Assembly (NCBI RefSeq): GCF_030813435.1
Contig: NZ_JAUSUG010000021.1
Span: 1 to 64,000, forward strand
From: Evansella vedderi
Lineage (GTDB): Bacteria; Bacillota; Bacilli; Bacillales; Salisediminibacteriaceae
Direction: 5' to 3'
Length of the DNA: 64,000 nucleotides
The translations under genes were made by a program, and so were the position numbers. Below are positions 35,784-44,871 of this stretch, piece by piece. Under the pieces are notes generated by a model. That model did no database searches, was not told the DNA's origin, and saw only the letters and a program-made list of their open reading frames with translations. Positions within the stretch are counted from its first letter, which is position 1; every line of letters starts with the position of its first letter.

Positions 35784-36721
35784 TTCGGGGCGTCTTTACC
35801 ATCAGTGTACCTGGAAGTACGGCTAATTTAGGACCTGGCTTTGATTCCGTTGGAATGGCAGTGGACCGTTATTTAACCTTACATGTGGAACGGGGCGATG
35901 AGTGGCGTTTTATCCCTTTGTCCGAGAATTTGGATGGCATTCCAGTAGGGAAGGATAATTTGATCTATGAGGTTGCTACTGCGGTCGCGGATGAATCGGG
36001 GCTTGAACTCCCCCCTTGTGAGGTTCGAATGTACAGCGACATCCCCATGTCCCGAGGATTAGGGAGTAGTGCGGCGGCTATTGTAGCTGGAATTGAACTA
36101 GCGAATCAATTATTAGATTTAGGGTTGAGTGCAGAGGCGAAGGTTCGCCGGGCTAGTGTTTGGGAAGGGCATCCAGATAACGTTGCGGCATCTGTTTATG
36201 GTGGTTTGGTAATTGGAAGTCATCGAGGAGATGACGGTACGGATGTTGTATTAGGAGGGTGTCCGGAGATTGACATTGTGGCTGTCGTACCTAGTTATGA
36301 GTTGAAGACCGTTGTTTCTAGGGATTTACTGCCTCGTGAATTGGCGTTTGGGGAGGCTGTAAAGGCTAGCGGCGTTAGTAATGTATTAGTTGCTGCTTTG
36401 CTGCAAGGACGCTGGGATTTAGCTGGAAAAATGATGAGTAAGGATTTCTTGCATCAGCCATACCGCAAGGAGGTAGTTCCAGAACTGAAGGTAGCCCTGG
36501 AGTTGGTTGATAGTTTTGGTGATGGTGGTTTGAACGTTTATGGAGCTTCCTTGAGTGGAGCTGGACCTATTGTATTATTTTATACTCCTGAAGATGAAGG
36601 TAGTAAGTTAGTCGAAGCGTTGGAGGCTGGTGGTTATTTCCGCGAACACGAGCTGCAGGTGTTAAAGGCGGATAAGAACGGGGTTTCAGTTAAAATGGTA
36701 GTCGGGTCTATGGAGGCTTGA
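35780..36721 (+). CDS. thrB: Homoserine kinase
   Basis: A 313-residue GHMP-family kinase. The N-terminal [20 protein letters not shown] (9-28) and the ATP loop [16 protein letters not shown] (about 90-105) are intact, as is the C-terminal GAGPIV motif. It makes O-phosphohomoserine for ThrC. Its start overlaps the thrC stop. The operon hom-thrC-thrB matches the usual Bacillus order. Confidence 0.96.
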   Translation: MIRGVFTISVPGSTANLGPGFDSVGMAVDRYLTLHVERGDEWRFIPLSENLDGIPVGKDNLIYEVATAVADESGLELPPCEVRMYSDIPMSRGLGSSAAAIVAGIELANQLLDLGLSAEAKVRRASVWEGHPDNVAASVYGGLVIGSHRGDDGTDVVLGGCPEIDIVAVVPSYELKTVVSRDLLPRELAFGEAVKASGVSNVLVAALLQGRWDLAGKMMSKDFLHQPYRKEVVPELKVALELVDSFGDGGLNVYGASLSGAGPIVLFYTPEDEGSKLVEALEAGGYFREHELQVLKADKNGVSVKMVVGSMEA

Positions 36722-36741
36722 TTATAGTTTGGTTGATAGAT

Positions 36742-36780
36742 GGTAACTTTGGGGCAGATGCTTCAAGGTTACCTTTTTTG
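36742..36780 (+). terminator. Terminator of the hom operon
   Basis: GGTAAC/GTTACC stem extended by wobble pairs, loop about 20 bases, then TTTTTTG. Confidence 0.7.
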
Positions 36781-36789
36781 TTGGCTCTG

Positions 36790-37080
36790 TTAAAGGTCAT
36801 TGTTGATTTTTAAACAGGGTTGATTGTAGCGAAAGGCGCGAGACTCCTGCGGGCGCGTAATTTCTTTCTTATTTTCCCAAGGCAAGAACAAAAGCGCAAT
36901 GCGCCTGCCTATCGAAGCGGCAACGCGCGCGTTGCCTATTCGAACGGAAAATGTTCTGACCGATAAAAAACGCTTTTTTGCTTTTTATTCGGGCAGAAAT
37001 TTTCTCGAGCCGATGGCGCATGAAGCTAGACGATTATTCAGCTACTGTTATCCACATTCAGAAAAAATATAATTTCCTAA
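36790..37080. repeat. Composite dispersed repeat between thrB and glnS
   Basis: The left part (GTTGATTGTAGCGAAAGGCG) matches the repeat near 1880. The right part, from ACAAAAGCGCAATGCGCC to ATCCACATTCAGAAAAA, matches the family 2 block at 15749-15870, with an inserted GC-rich palindromic stretch GCAACGCGCGCGTTGC. Confidence 0.65.
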
Positions 37081-37091
37081 ACAATAAGAAA

Positions 37092-37132
37092 AGAACAACA
37101 TGCTGGTGCATAAAACCAACAGTGTTGTTCCA
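37092..37132 (-). terminator. Terminator of glnS
   Basis: On the minus strand AACAACACTGTTGGT pairs with ACCAGCATGTTGTT, followed by CTTTTCTTATTG. Confidence 0.75.
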
Positions 37133-37147
37133 ACAAAACAAACATAA

Positions 37148-38797
37148 CTACAGCTTAAAGGAGCTCTTAAGCTCTACAATTCGGTTAAATACCAGCTTAC
37201 CGTCCACAGAATCCTTAGGGTCTACATTAAAGTAGCCGTGACGGAAGAATTGGAATTTATCGTTAGGTTTCGCGTCTACCATATTTGGCTCCACATATCC
37301 GTGTGCAACCTCCAGGGAATTAGGATTAATGTGATCTAAGAAATCATTCCCTCTGCCTTCATCCAGGACCAAAGAATCATATAATCGGAATTCCGCTTCC
37401 TTCGATTGGGTTGCTTCCACCCAATGGAGCGTTCCCTTCACTTTTCGTCCAGTGAAGCCGGTACCACTCTTCGTTTCCGGGTCATACGTACAGTGAAGCT
37501 CCACCACATTCCCCGCATCATCCTTAATAACCTCGTTACACTTAATAAAATAAGCGTGCTTCAGACGTACCTCATTACCTGGGAACAGGCGGAAATATTT
37601 CTTCGGCGGGTTCTCCATAAAGTCGCTTTGTTCAATATAGATTTCCCTGGAGAATGGAATTTTTCGCGTCCCCATCTCTTCGTTCTCTGGGTTGATCTCC
37701 GCATCAAGCCATTCCACTTCACCCTCAGGATAGTTCGTAATAACAACCTTCAACGGATGCAGTACAGACATGGTCCGCGGTGCTTTCATCTTCAAGTCTT
37801 CACGGATGAAGTGCTCTAGCATGCGAACATCTACTGTATTATCAGCGCGGGCCACTCCAATTTCCCGACAGAATTGCTTAATAGACTCTGGTGTAAAACC
37901 ACGGCGGCGCAGGCCAGATAACGTCGGCATACGTGGATCATCCCAACCATCCACATAGTTTTCATCCACTAAAAGCTTAAGCTTCCGCTTACTCATCACC
38001 GTATTCGTTAAATTCAAACGGGCAAACTCAATTTGTTTTGGCTTTGCTTCCATTTCACACTTTTCAACGACCCAGTTGTATAACGGACGTTGATCCTCGA
38101 ACTCCAGGGTACAAATGGAGTGAGTCACCCCTTCGATGGCATCCTCTAACGGATGAGCAAAGGAGTACATTGGGTAAATGCACCATTTATCCCCTGTATT
38201 ATGGTGAGTAGTGTGGGAAATACGATAAAGAACGGGATCTCTCATATTAATATTGGGGGAGGACATATCAATTTTTGCCCGGAGTACCTTCTCGCCATTT
38301 CCGAACTCCCCATTTTTCATACGCTCAAATAGATCAAGATTCTCTTCTATGGATCGACTACGAGATGGACTCTCCTTTCCAGGCTCTGTCAACGTCCCTC
38401 TATATTCACGTATCTCCTCTTGGGAAAGATCCTCAACATAAGCAAGACCTTTTTTGATAAGAAGAACAGCACGGTCATACATTTCATCGAAGTAGTCAGA
38501 TGCAAAATGATAGCCATCCCACTCATAGCCGAGCCACTCAATATCTTTTTTAATGGAATTAACAAATTCCGTATCCTCCTTTAACGGGTTCGTATCGTCA
38601 AAGCGGAGATTCGTTTTTCCACCGAACTCGTCAGCAAGCTCGAAGTTGAGAACAATAGATTTGGCGTGTCCAATATGTAAGTAACCGTTCGGTTCCGGTG
38701 GGAAACGAGTAATAATTTGATCATGCTTCCCTGTCGCCAAATCTTCTTTTACAATGCTTTTTATAAAATTGGATGACGTGTTATTTAGTTCACTCAT
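37148..38797 (-). CDS. glnS: Glutaminyl-tRNA synthetase
   Basis: A 549-residue class I synthetase of the GlnRS type. The HIGH motif is in [15 protein letters not shown] (33-47) and the second signature is VMSKRKL (267-273); the C-terminal beta-barrel anticodon domain continues to the end ([20 protein letters not shown]). Length equals E. coli GlnRS (554). ATG 38797 has GAAAGG ten bases upstream. Most Bacillus make Gln-tRNA by GatCAB transamidation and have no glnS, so its presence is notable; several other Bacillaceae do carry one. It is monocistronic with its own terminator. Horizontal acquisition is a reasonable inference. Confidence 0.95.
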   Translation of the reverse strand: MSELNNTSSNFIKSIVKEDLATGKHDQIITRFPPEPNGYLHIGHAKSIVLNFELADEFGGKTNLRFDDTNPLKEDTEFVNSIKKDIEWLGYEWDGYHFASDYFDEMYDRAVLLIKKGLAYVEDLSQEEIREYRGTLTEPGKESPSRSRSIEENLDLFERMKNGEFGNGEKVLRAKIDMSSPNINMRDPVLYRISHTTHHNTGDKWCIYPMYSFAHPLEDAIEGVTHSICTLEFEDQRPLYNWVVEKCEMEAKPKQIEFARLNLTNTVMSKRKLKLLVDENYVDGWDDPRMPTLSGLRRRGFTPESIKQFCREIGVARADNTVDVRMLEHFIREDLKMKAPRTMSVLHPLKVVITNYPEGEVEWLDAEINPENEEMGTRKIPFSREIYIEQSDFMENPPKKYFRLFPGNEVRLKHAYFIKCNEVIKDDAGNVVELHCTYDPETKSGTGFTGRKVKGTLHWVEATQSKEAEFRLYDSLVLDEGRGNDFLDHINPNSLEVAHGYVEPNMVDAKPNDKFQFFRHGYFNVDPKDSVDGKLVFNRIVELKSSFKL

Positions 38798-39173
38798 TCT
38801 GTATCAACCTTTCATGACAATTTTCACAAGTACCTATATTTATATGTTGTTATAACATAAATGCATAGATATATCTATGTATTAAAAAGAATCTCCCTTA
38901 CTTTTTGAAAAAAATCGTTTGAAATGCTAGTAGCTTACTTCCTGCTTGCAAATATAACTTTACTATTTTACCACGTTTTCTTGAGAAAACGCACATATAA
39001 ACAGTATCGGTGATTCTTTACCGGAGTTATTCATTGAATTTACAATTGATCACTATTTAATACTGTCTTAAGGTGTTTTTAGATTACACCCATTTTTATG
39101 TGAATAATGATCATTATACTTACTTTCTATACATATATTTAATGTGTCATGAATATGGAGGTGGGAAAATACA
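38798..39173. other. Divergent leader between glnS and the DUF2935 gene
   Basis: No gene. Three dyads lie on the glnS side: CATAGATATATCTATG (38864-38879, perfect 16 bp), TATGTT-5-AACATA (about 38843-38859) and CGTTTTCT-2-AGAAAACG (38974-38991). No T-box anti-terminator bulge was found. Confidence 0.5.
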
Positions 39174-39980
39174 TTGGCTAAGACCTTTCGTGAAGAAGCA
39201 TTGTTTGAGTTGAACTTCTGGTTACAGGTGTTAGGAGACCATGGTCGTTTTATTTATGATTCCTTATCTCCCGGGGAAACAGAATATGTAGAAACAGCAG
39301 ATTATTTTATTAAACGGTATGATCAATTACTTGCAGAAGCGCGTCGATCACTGAACGATAAAAACTTAATGACTTTATTGAAACAGGCCAATGATACCAC
39401 TTTTGAATTCCGAAAACTAAAGCTGGCAATTATACGGGATCAACTTGTTGGTGATGTGAAAATCACACTTCCTACTACCTTTTTAAATCATATGGTAAAT
39501 GAGCTAGAAGAGGCCTTGAGGCTGTTCTCCTTTTTACTAAAAAGGGAACCCCCCCCTGAAGTACACCCTCTTCATCATGACTTACTTTGGTTACTGGATG
39601 CTGCCGGTCATTCCGGTGCCATAAATGATAACCTAGATCATGTAGAGTATGATTTAAAGCTGAAGAGTGAAAGGTTTAAAAATGAGTGGGAAGACTTTTA
39701 CATTAAAGCTGTGGAATTAGCCGGTTATTTACGCTCAAATATCACCCAGTTCCCTGCATTATCTAAGTTTCATAAGGATATCGAATTAGAAATGGAAGTG
39801 TTTAAAGCCTTTTTAAGAGAATTAGAAGAAATGAGGCTCGGTAAAGAAGTATTAGGCGTACTGACTCCCCTTATGGCAGATCATATGGCTAGAGAGGAAT
39901 GCTACTACTTAATGAAACTGGCAGAGACAACAGAGCTATCCATGCCACAATGTGACCCAACAAAACCAAGGACAGAATAA
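39174..39980 (+). CDS. DUF2935 protein (two helical-bundle repeats)
   Basis: A 268-residue all-helical protein with the DUF2935 pattern: REEALFELNFWLQVLGDHGR at the start and, in the second half, HPLHHDLLWLLDAAGHSGAI, each half supplying an E-x-x-FW and H-containing helix. Conserved His and Glu residues (for example DHGRFI, DAAGHS, DHMAREECYY) suggest a metal-binding four-helix bundle. Proteins of this family occur in spore formers; function is not established. The TTG start follows GGAGGTGG. It stands alone ahead of the cytochrome gene. Confidence 0.8.
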   Translation: MAKTFREEALFELNFWLQVLGDHGRFIYDSLSPGETEYVETADYFIKRYDQLLAEARRSLNDKNLMTLLKQANDTTFEFRKLKLAIIRDQLVGDVKITLPTTFLNHMVNELEEALRLFSFLLKREPPPEVHPLHHDLLWLLDAAGHSGAINDNLDHVEYDLKLKSERFKNEWEDFYIKAVELAGYLRSNITQFPALSKFHKDIELEMEVFKAFLRELEEMRLGKEVLGVLTPLMADHMAREECYYLMKLAETTELSMPQCDPTKPRTE

Positions 39981-40027
39981 ATAGCATAAATAATACCCCA
40001 CCTCACTCTCATACAAATCCCAGGAAT

Positions 40028-40075
40028 ATTCACAAAATTGTACGGGACCCGGTTCATGACAGACCGGGTCCTTGT
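40028..40075. terminator. Hairpin GGACCCGGT/ACCGGGTCC
   Basis: Perfect 9-bp stem with a 10-base loop and TTGTATATT tail. Its left arm with the preceding CACAAAATTGTACG is identical to 14988-15008, where no right arm exists; a similar half lies at 9937. Confidence 0.6.
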
Positions 40076-40137
40076 ATATTCTGTGACGATTGGTAGAAAT
40101 TATGAAGAAGATCTGTAGGAAAGGAGTATGACAGAAA

Positions 40138-42102
40138 ATGAAAAAACGTTGGTGGATTCTAGTGGGTGTATTGGTTGCACTAATTTTTGCAGCCTTTACT
40201 ATTGAATTTGAATACGCCTATGTCCCTAATGAAGAGGACCTTCTGAATGACACATATGATAACTTTACTGGCTATGATGTGTGGGGAAAAAGAATTCCTA
40301 TGGATCAAGCAAATACAATGATCCATTCCAACATTAATAGTCATGATCTCACCCCTAAGGAGGGTGCTGTTCGTGTTGACGAGGAGTTCCTTCAGTTTGG
40401 TAGGGAACAATTTTATCGGGAAACTTTTAATAATGAGGAGTATTTAACGGATATCCTTGGGGTGCTTGATGGTGGAATAACTCTTTCAAGTATGGCAATG
40501 GCTATCATAAAACAAAAGCTAAGTGGTGAACCAACAAGTAATCTGCAAGTTAGGCTGGCTAAGGACGTGACCATTGGAGATCGTACGTATGAAAAAGGGG
40601 AACTTATTGACACTGGGCTCGATTTACCTAAGGGCGCCCTTGCTCCCATGGGAATGCCTTTAAGCTATGAAAGGGGAAAAATTCGTGTTGGAGCAAGCTG
40701 CGCCTCCTGTCACGCTACCATCGATGATCGTACAGGGAAGGTTGTGGAAGGAGCTCCGAATGCTGATTTTGATGCGGGAATGCTGTTGGCGTTAGCTCCT
40801 AACTCCACTGCATTTTTTCCAAACACGGAAGTGGAGGTTATGGAGGAGTATATAAGCGAGGACTCCCTTTATGTGGCTACAAGTGAAGGGGGACAAGCTC
40901 CCCTGCCGGATCCGGAAAAAATGGAGGCAGAAGTGGATAAGACATTGGCTAGCTGGCCAAAGGGAAATTTCGATTCCACCATTGATTTAGAAAGTAATCC
41001 GGCACAAATTCCCGATTCCTTTACCTTTGAGGACCATCCATACGGCTGGAACGGTTTCGCGTCCGTCGGTCCTTTCAAGGGACTTAGCTCACTGAACAAT
41101 AATGTCCATGCACAAAACTCCGATTTACTGTCTCAGTTTGAACAAAGTAACGAGCTGTTTGACATTGATAAGGAAGTGTATATTGGAGTCATTTTACAAA
41201 ATGCAGCTAATGACAATTATCGATATGACCCACAAAGTGGGGAGAAGCCATCCGAGTTTTTTGCAAGACTGGATGATTCACCAGAAGTACCTGGGGTGAA
41301 TGAGATGGTAAAGCCTCCACATTTCCCAAATGTATCGTTATTTTCACCAAATGGAACAATTGTAAGTTCACCTGGCTTTAAAGTAGGCGAGCAAATAAAT
41401 GCCATGTCTGCTTTCCAGAATTCCTTACGCCCTCCATCAAATGTAGAACAAGATAGTGTTCAAGTTGAAGCTGGGCGAGAAGTATTTGATAAAGCCGGAT
41501 GTACAGCTTGCCATGCGGGACAAGGCTACACCAATAATAAGGTCATTCCTGCGGAAAAAATGAAGACTGAACCTTCAAGAGCAAAGGCTTTCCGTGACGC
41601 CGTAAAAATCATGGATACAGCTTGGATCTATTCCTTTGATACACCAGTTCCCGTTCCTAAGGGGGCAAAAAAACTGAAGGTGCCTACGAATCACTTGGAT
41701 GAAGATCAGTTGAAACTTGTCTTAGCACAAGGAAACGAAGGTGGATACAAGGTTAAAGGACTTCTTGGATTAGTGTGGTCTGCTCCATACTTACACGATG
41801 GTGGGGTTGCAGTAGGTCCAGATATTAAAAAGGATCTTGGAATACCAGGGACACTACGGAAAGCCATCAAGCCAGATCCAGCAAACAGCTTAATGGCATT
41901 AGTAGACCGTAACCTTCGGCAAAAAGTAATTGAGGCAAACAAAGCTGACCCTAGCTTGGAGAAGGTTCACGTAACCGGAGAAGGCCATGAGTTTTGGGTT
42001 GATGAAGAGGCAGGATTTACAGAAGAAGAAAAGGAAGCATTGGTGGAGTATCTCATGTCCATCACGAGGATTAAAGACGAAAATAATAAAAACGAAGAAT
42101 AA
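40138..42102 (+). CDS. Membrane-anchored di-heme c-type cytochrome, RoxA/peroxidase-like
   Basis: A 654-residue exported protein anchored by one N-terminal helix (KKRWWILVGVLVALIFAAF). Two CXXCH haem-binding motifs are present, CASCH (188-192) and CTACH (455-459), 267 residues apart. The segment GLLGLVWSAPYLHDGGVAV near 540 resembles the APYLHNGSVP motif of di-haem peroxidases and of RoxA-type rubber oxygenases, which are also about 650-680 residues with two widely spaced haems. Bacillus homologues are annotated only as electron transport proteins. Substrate unknown; it should act on the outer face of the membrane. ATG 40138 follows GGAAAGGAG. Confidence 0.82.
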   Translation: MKKRWWILVGVLVALIFAAFTIEFEYAYVPNEEDLLNDTYDNFTGYDVWGKRIPMDQANTMIHSNINSHDLTPKEGAVRVDEEFLQFGREQFYRETFNNEEYLTDILGVLDGGITLSSMAMAIIKQKLSGEPTSNLQVRLAKDVTIGDRTYEKGELIDTGLDLPKGALAPMGMPLSYERGKIRVGASCASCHATIDDRTGKVVEGAPNADFDAGMLLALAPNSTAFFPNTEVEVMEEYISEDSLYVATSEGGQAPLPDPEKMEAEVDKTLASWPKGNFDSTIDLESNPAQIPDSFTFEDHPYGWNGFASVGPFKGLSSLNNNVHAQNSDLLSQFEQSNELFDIDKEVYIGVILQNAANDNYRYDPQSGEKPSEFFARLDDSPEVPGVNEMVKPPHFPNVSLFSPNGTIVSSPGFKVGEQINAMSAFQNSLRPPSNVEQDSVQVEAGREVFDKAGCTACHAGQGYTNNKVIPAEKMKTEPSRAKAFRDAVKIMDTAWIYSFDTPVPVPKGAKKLKVPTNHLDEDQLKLVLAQGNEGGYKVKGLLGLVWSAPYLHDGGVAVGPDIKKDLGIPGTLRKAIKPDPANSLMALVDRNLRQKVIEANKADPSLEKVHVTGEGHEFWVDEEAGFTEEEKEALVEYLMSITRIKDENNKNEE

Positions 42103-42117
42103 AATGATTGTGATTTA

Positions 42118-42157
42118 GAAGCAGGACAAGGGATGAACCCTTATCTGCTTCTTTTTA
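42118..42157 (+). terminator. Terminator after the cytochrome gene
   Basis: GAAGCAG-gac-AAGGG paired with CCCTT-at-CTGCTTC and a TTTTTA tail. Confidence 0.85.
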
Positions 42158-42184
42158 TGCATAAGTCTACCCTGAAAATACAAA

Positions 42185-42335
42185 TCAGGTTGTCATTCGC
42201 TACGGTCCGCTCGCTTTCCGTGGGTGACCTGCCAAACCTCCTCGCGACTACGTCGCTGTGGGGTCTTGGCTAGGCCATTCTCCCACGGGAGTCTCACGGA
42301 CCTTCGCCCATTCCAATCAGAATAAAATTTTTATT
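42185..42335. repeat. Dispersed repeat, family 3
   Basis: CATTCGCTACGGTCCGCTCG and TTTCCGTGGGTGACC match 58110-58150 closely; palindromic TCCCACGGGAGTCTC block at the right. Non-coding. Confidence 0.65.
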
Positions 42336-42429
42336 CTCCAAGGTGGGAAAATTCCTTCTGCATCGGATCTAATATTAGTTGTATTTTCCTTTTTCTTTTT
42401 TCATAGATATGTGTTAAAGTAGTTTAGTT

Positions 42430-42476
42430 AGCGGAGTTCGAAACCATCCTCCGCTCTATAAATAAAAACTAGGGAG
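42430..42476 (+). promoter_or_regulatory. preQ1-I riboswitch
   Basis: The P1 stem GCGGAG/CTCCGC encloses the loop TTCGAAACCATC, and the A-rich tail TCTATAAATAAAAACTAG runs into the ribosome site AGGGAG. This matches the preQ1-I pattern (stem, C-rich loop, AAAAACTA tail forming an H-type pseudoknot) at the exact distance for translational control of the next gene, which belongs to the same pathway. Confidence 0.85.
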
Positions 42477-42484
42477 ATGATTTT

Positions 42485-43174
42485 ATGAAAAATTCAATAG
42501 TTTTAAACGAGACACAGGTGTATAAGCTTGTGCTATTGGCGGGGATCTTCTTTACGGCATTACTTGTATCAAATGTCATTTCAGCCAAATTGTTCGACAT
42601 TGGCGGCATCGTTTTGACTGCAGGGATTCTAATGTACCCTTTAACGTTCCTAATTTCAGATGCTATTGCTGAGGTTTATGGTAAATCCATTGCTAAGAGA
42701 GTTATTATCATTGGTTTAGTTATGAATGTACTGATGATTGGCTTCTTCTATTTAGCTATTACATTACCTCCTGCCGGTTATTGGCCAATGCAAGGAGAGT
42801 TTGAGGCAATTTTAGGAGCTGTTCCTCGAATGGTAGCCGCTTCATTAATTGCTTACTTTATTTCACAAATGTTTGATGTGAATTTATTCCATAAATTGAA
42901 GGAGAAAACACAAGGAAAGCACCTTTGGCTCCGTAACAACGGAAGCACAATGGCAAGTCAGCTTATTGACTCTACGATCTTTGTTTTTATCGCGTTTTAT
43001 GGAGTAATGCCATTGTCTGCATTATTTACCATGATTGGAACACAATATTTAGTAAAATTAGCCATTGCTGCAGCAGATACACCATTTATTTATTTAACTG
43101 TTAAATGGTTAAAGGGTGACAGCAATAAATCAACAAATAATAGCAATAAGGAGGCAGTTCCAAATGTCTCATAA
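42485..43174 (+). CDS. Queuosine precursor transporter, YhhQ family
   Basis: A 229-residue membrane protein of the YhhQ/vitamin-H-like queuosine-precursor transporter family (B. subtilis YpdP type), with about six hydrophobic segments. Family hallmarks include [27 protein letters not shown] and [19 protein letters not shown]. It is expected to import preQ0/preQ1 or queuine. ATG 42485 sits nine bases after AGGGAG, inside the riboswitch expression platform. The gene overlaps queF by 11 bases. Confidence 0.93.
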   Translation: MKNSIVLNETQVYKLVLLAGIFFTALLVSNVISAKLFDIGGIVLTAGILMYPLTFLISDAIAEVYGKSIAKRVIIIGLVMNVLMIGFFYLAITLPPAGYWPMQGEFEAILGAVPRMVAASLIAYFISQMFDVNLFHKLKEKTQGKHLWLRNNGSTMASQLIDSTIFVFIAFYGVMPLSALFTMIGTQYLVKLAIAAADTPFIYLTVKWLKGDSNKSTNNSNKEAVPNVS

Positions 43175-43658
43175 GCATAGTCGACATGATGAGGTTTCCT
43201 TGCTTGGGGAAGCAGGGACACAATATGAATTTGAATATAACCCTGGTATCTTAGAGGCTTTTGAAAATCGACACGATTACCGCGACTATTTCGTTAAGTT
43301 CAATTGCCCTGAATTTACTAGTCTATGTCCCAAAACAGGTCAGCCTGATTTTGCAACCATATATATCAGTTATATTCCAGATAAAAAAATGGTAGAAAGT
43401 AAGTCCTTAAAGCTTTATCTATTTAGTTTCCGGAACCATGGAGACTTCCATGAGGACTGTATGAATATTATTTTAAATGACCTAGTGAAATTAATGGATC
43501 CACGTTACATCGAGGTATGGGGAAAATTCACTCCACGTGGAGGAATTTCCATCGATCCATACGTGAACTACGGTAAGCCCGGAACAAAATACGAGAAAAT
43601 GGCTGAACACCGTATGATGAACCACGATATGTATCCGGAAACCATTGATAACCGTTAA
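43164..43658 (+). CDS. queF: NADPH-dependent 7-cyano-7-deazaguanine reductase
   Basis: A 164-residue unimodular QueF, reducing preQ0 to preQ1 in queuosine synthesis. The catalytic Cys in [13 protein letters not shown] (about 55), the QueF motif [20 protein letters not shown] and the substrate-binding Glu/His are intact. ATG 43164 has AAGGAGG upstream; the open frame before it is the transporter's. It shares the preQ1 riboswitch with the transporter. queC, D, E are not in the window. Confidence 0.96.
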   Translation: MSHKHSRHDEVSLLGEAGTQYEFEYNPGILEAFENRHDYRDYFVKFNCPEFTSLCPKTGQPDFATIYISYIPDKKMVESKSLKLYLFSFRNHGDFHEDCMNIILNDLVKLMDPRYIEVWGKFTPRGGISIDPYVNYGKPGTKYEKMAEHRMMNHDMYPETIDNR

Positions 43659-43677
43659 ATGACTTTTTTGAAAAAAA

Positions 43678-43718
43678 GTAAAGCAGCGAACCCTTTAGTT
43701 GGTTTGCTGCTTTTTTAC
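43678..43718. terminator. Bidirectional terminator between queF and yidC
   Basis: AAAAAAGTAAAGCAGCGAACC pairs over GCAGCGAACC/GGTTTGCTGC with T runs on both strands. Confidence 0.85.
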
Positions 43719-43735
43719 GGTTTCATATATTCCAA

Positions 43736-44560
43736 TTATTTTTCCACGGAAGGTGTTGCCATTACTGGTTCAGGTTGCTTGTAGATGGCTTTCGACAGGA
43801 GTGACTGGGCAATTAAGAATATTCCCCCCACTGTCCAGTACAGGGGCAAAGCTGCAGCCATGGAGAAGGAGAATACTCCCATCATGACAGGCATCATAAG
43901 GCCCATTATCTTCATTATACCTTCTTGGCCAGGCTGTACCGGCACGCCAATTTGTGATACTTTAAATTGCACAAAATACACAATCATGGCAATGATAGGC
44001 AATATCATATCTGTTTCTCCTAGGTTAAACCATAAAAAGGAGTGCTCCGCAATTTCCGGAGTACGCATAATAGCCCAGTAGAAACCGATCATGATTGGCA
44101 GTTGAATCATCATTGGCAAACATCCCATAGAAGCGATGGGGTTAAAATTATGCTTTTGATATAACTGCATCATTTCCTGTTGCATTTTCCGTTGGGATTC
44201 TGAGTCCTTTTTATCCTTGTACTTTTCTTTTAGCTCGTTCATTGCCGGTTGAATGACTGCCATTTTCTCTCTCATGGTAAGCTGTGATTTGTATTGCTTC
44301 AGCATTAGGGGCATCAGAGCCAACCGAATAAGCAATGTCATGAGTATCAACGACAAGCCATAGTTCCCATCAAATAATACTGCAAAGAATTTAATCAAAT
44401 AAGAAAATGGATACACCACATAATGATTGAAAAAACCTGCTGTGTTTTCATCAATAGGTTCATTGGTGGCTCCACATCCCGTTAATGTTAGTGCTAATAG
44501 TCCGATTAAAAGGAAAATACCATACCTTTTAAAGAAGTTGAATACAGATTTATTTTCCAT
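43736..44560 (-). CDS. yidC: Membrane protein insertase YidC (YqjG/SpoIIIJ type)
   Basis: A 274-residue YidC/Oxa1 insertase. A lipoprotein signal (GIFLLIGLLALTLTGC, Cys at 29) is followed by the five-helix core with LIRLALMPLMLKQYKSQLTM (conserved Arg in the hydrophilic groove), the basic coiled C1 loop, and NPIASMGCLPMMIQLPIMIG. ATG 44560 follows GAGGAGG, which is sequestered in a hairpin formed by the end of the upstream ORF. Gram-positives usually have two YidC genes; the arrangement here is that of B. subtilis yqjG (yidC2), not of spoIIIJ, which follows rnpA. Confidence 0.94.
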   Translation of the reverse strand: MENKSVFNFFKRYGIFLLIGLLALTLTGCGATNEPIDENTAGFFNHYVVYPFSYLIKFFAVLFDGNYGLSLILMTLLIRLALMPLMLKQYKSQLTMREKMAVIQPAMNELKEKYKDKKDSESQRKMQQEMMQLYQKHNFNPIASMGCLPMMIQLPIMIGFYWAIMRTPEIAEHSFLWFNLGETDMILPIIAMIVYFVQFKVSQIGVPVQPGQEGIMKIMGLMMPVMMGVFSFSMAAALPLYWTVGGIFLIAQSLLSKAIYKQPEPVMATPSVEK

Positions 44561-44871
44561 CGTTGTCCTCCTCGTTTTCTATCAAAATCCATTTTAATCG
44601 AGGAGAAAAGATAATCTGAATCGTCTTCAGGGGCTTCCTTTCGTTTCACAATTCTTGTTATAAAGTTTTGCTTCTGCCCCATTTCTTCCGTCGCTTCTTC
44701 TTCATTGGAAGAATTGACTTCGATTGTGCGAAGGCTCTCATTGGCTATAGACCGCCGGCTCATAGCATAGTCTTGGGCCATTCCATTCACTAGCTGCAGC
44801 CCGAGCACCGTCAAATATAAGCTCATGGATAGTATTATGGGGACTAGATCGTTGGATAGCTCGAAAAACAT
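44506..44871 (-). CDS. Putative MifM-like regulatory nascent chain upstream of yidC
   Basis: A 121-residue ORF overlapping the start of yidC by 55 bases. ATG 44871 has a full AAAGGAGGTG site. Residues about 8-30 (DLVPIILSMSLYLTVLGLQL) form a single membrane segment; the tail is charged and contains FITRIVKRKEAPEDDSDY (70-87). B. subtilis MifM has the same layout: one membrane helix, then an Arg/Ile stretch and an acidic arrest motif shortly before a hairpin that hides the yidC2 ribosome site. Here codons 89-91 form the left arm of such a hairpin. Function is inferred from this architecture; there is no strong residue-level identity, and unlike MifM the frame runs on into yidC. Confidence 0.68.
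   Translation of the reverse strand: MFFELSNDLVPIILSMSLYLTVLGLQLVNGMAQDYAMSRRSIANESLRTIEVNSSNEEEATEEMGQKQNFITRIVKRKEAPEDDSDYLFSSIKMDFDRKRGGQRWKINLYSTSLKGMVFSF
44566..44607 (-). promoter_or_regulatory. Hairpin sequestering the yidC ribosome binding site
   Basis: On the minus strand TTCTCCTCG (44607-44599) pairs with CGAGGAGGA (44574-44566) over nine bases with one G-U pair, loop 24 bases. The right arm is the yidC Shine-Dalgarno; the left arm is codons 89-91 of the leader ORF, so a ribosome paused at the acidic EDDSD codons would open it. Confidence 0.7.

Noticed and set aside
38798-39000. T-box leader for glnS
   Set aside because: No TGGNACCGCG bulge or specifier stem was found; only dyads are visible.
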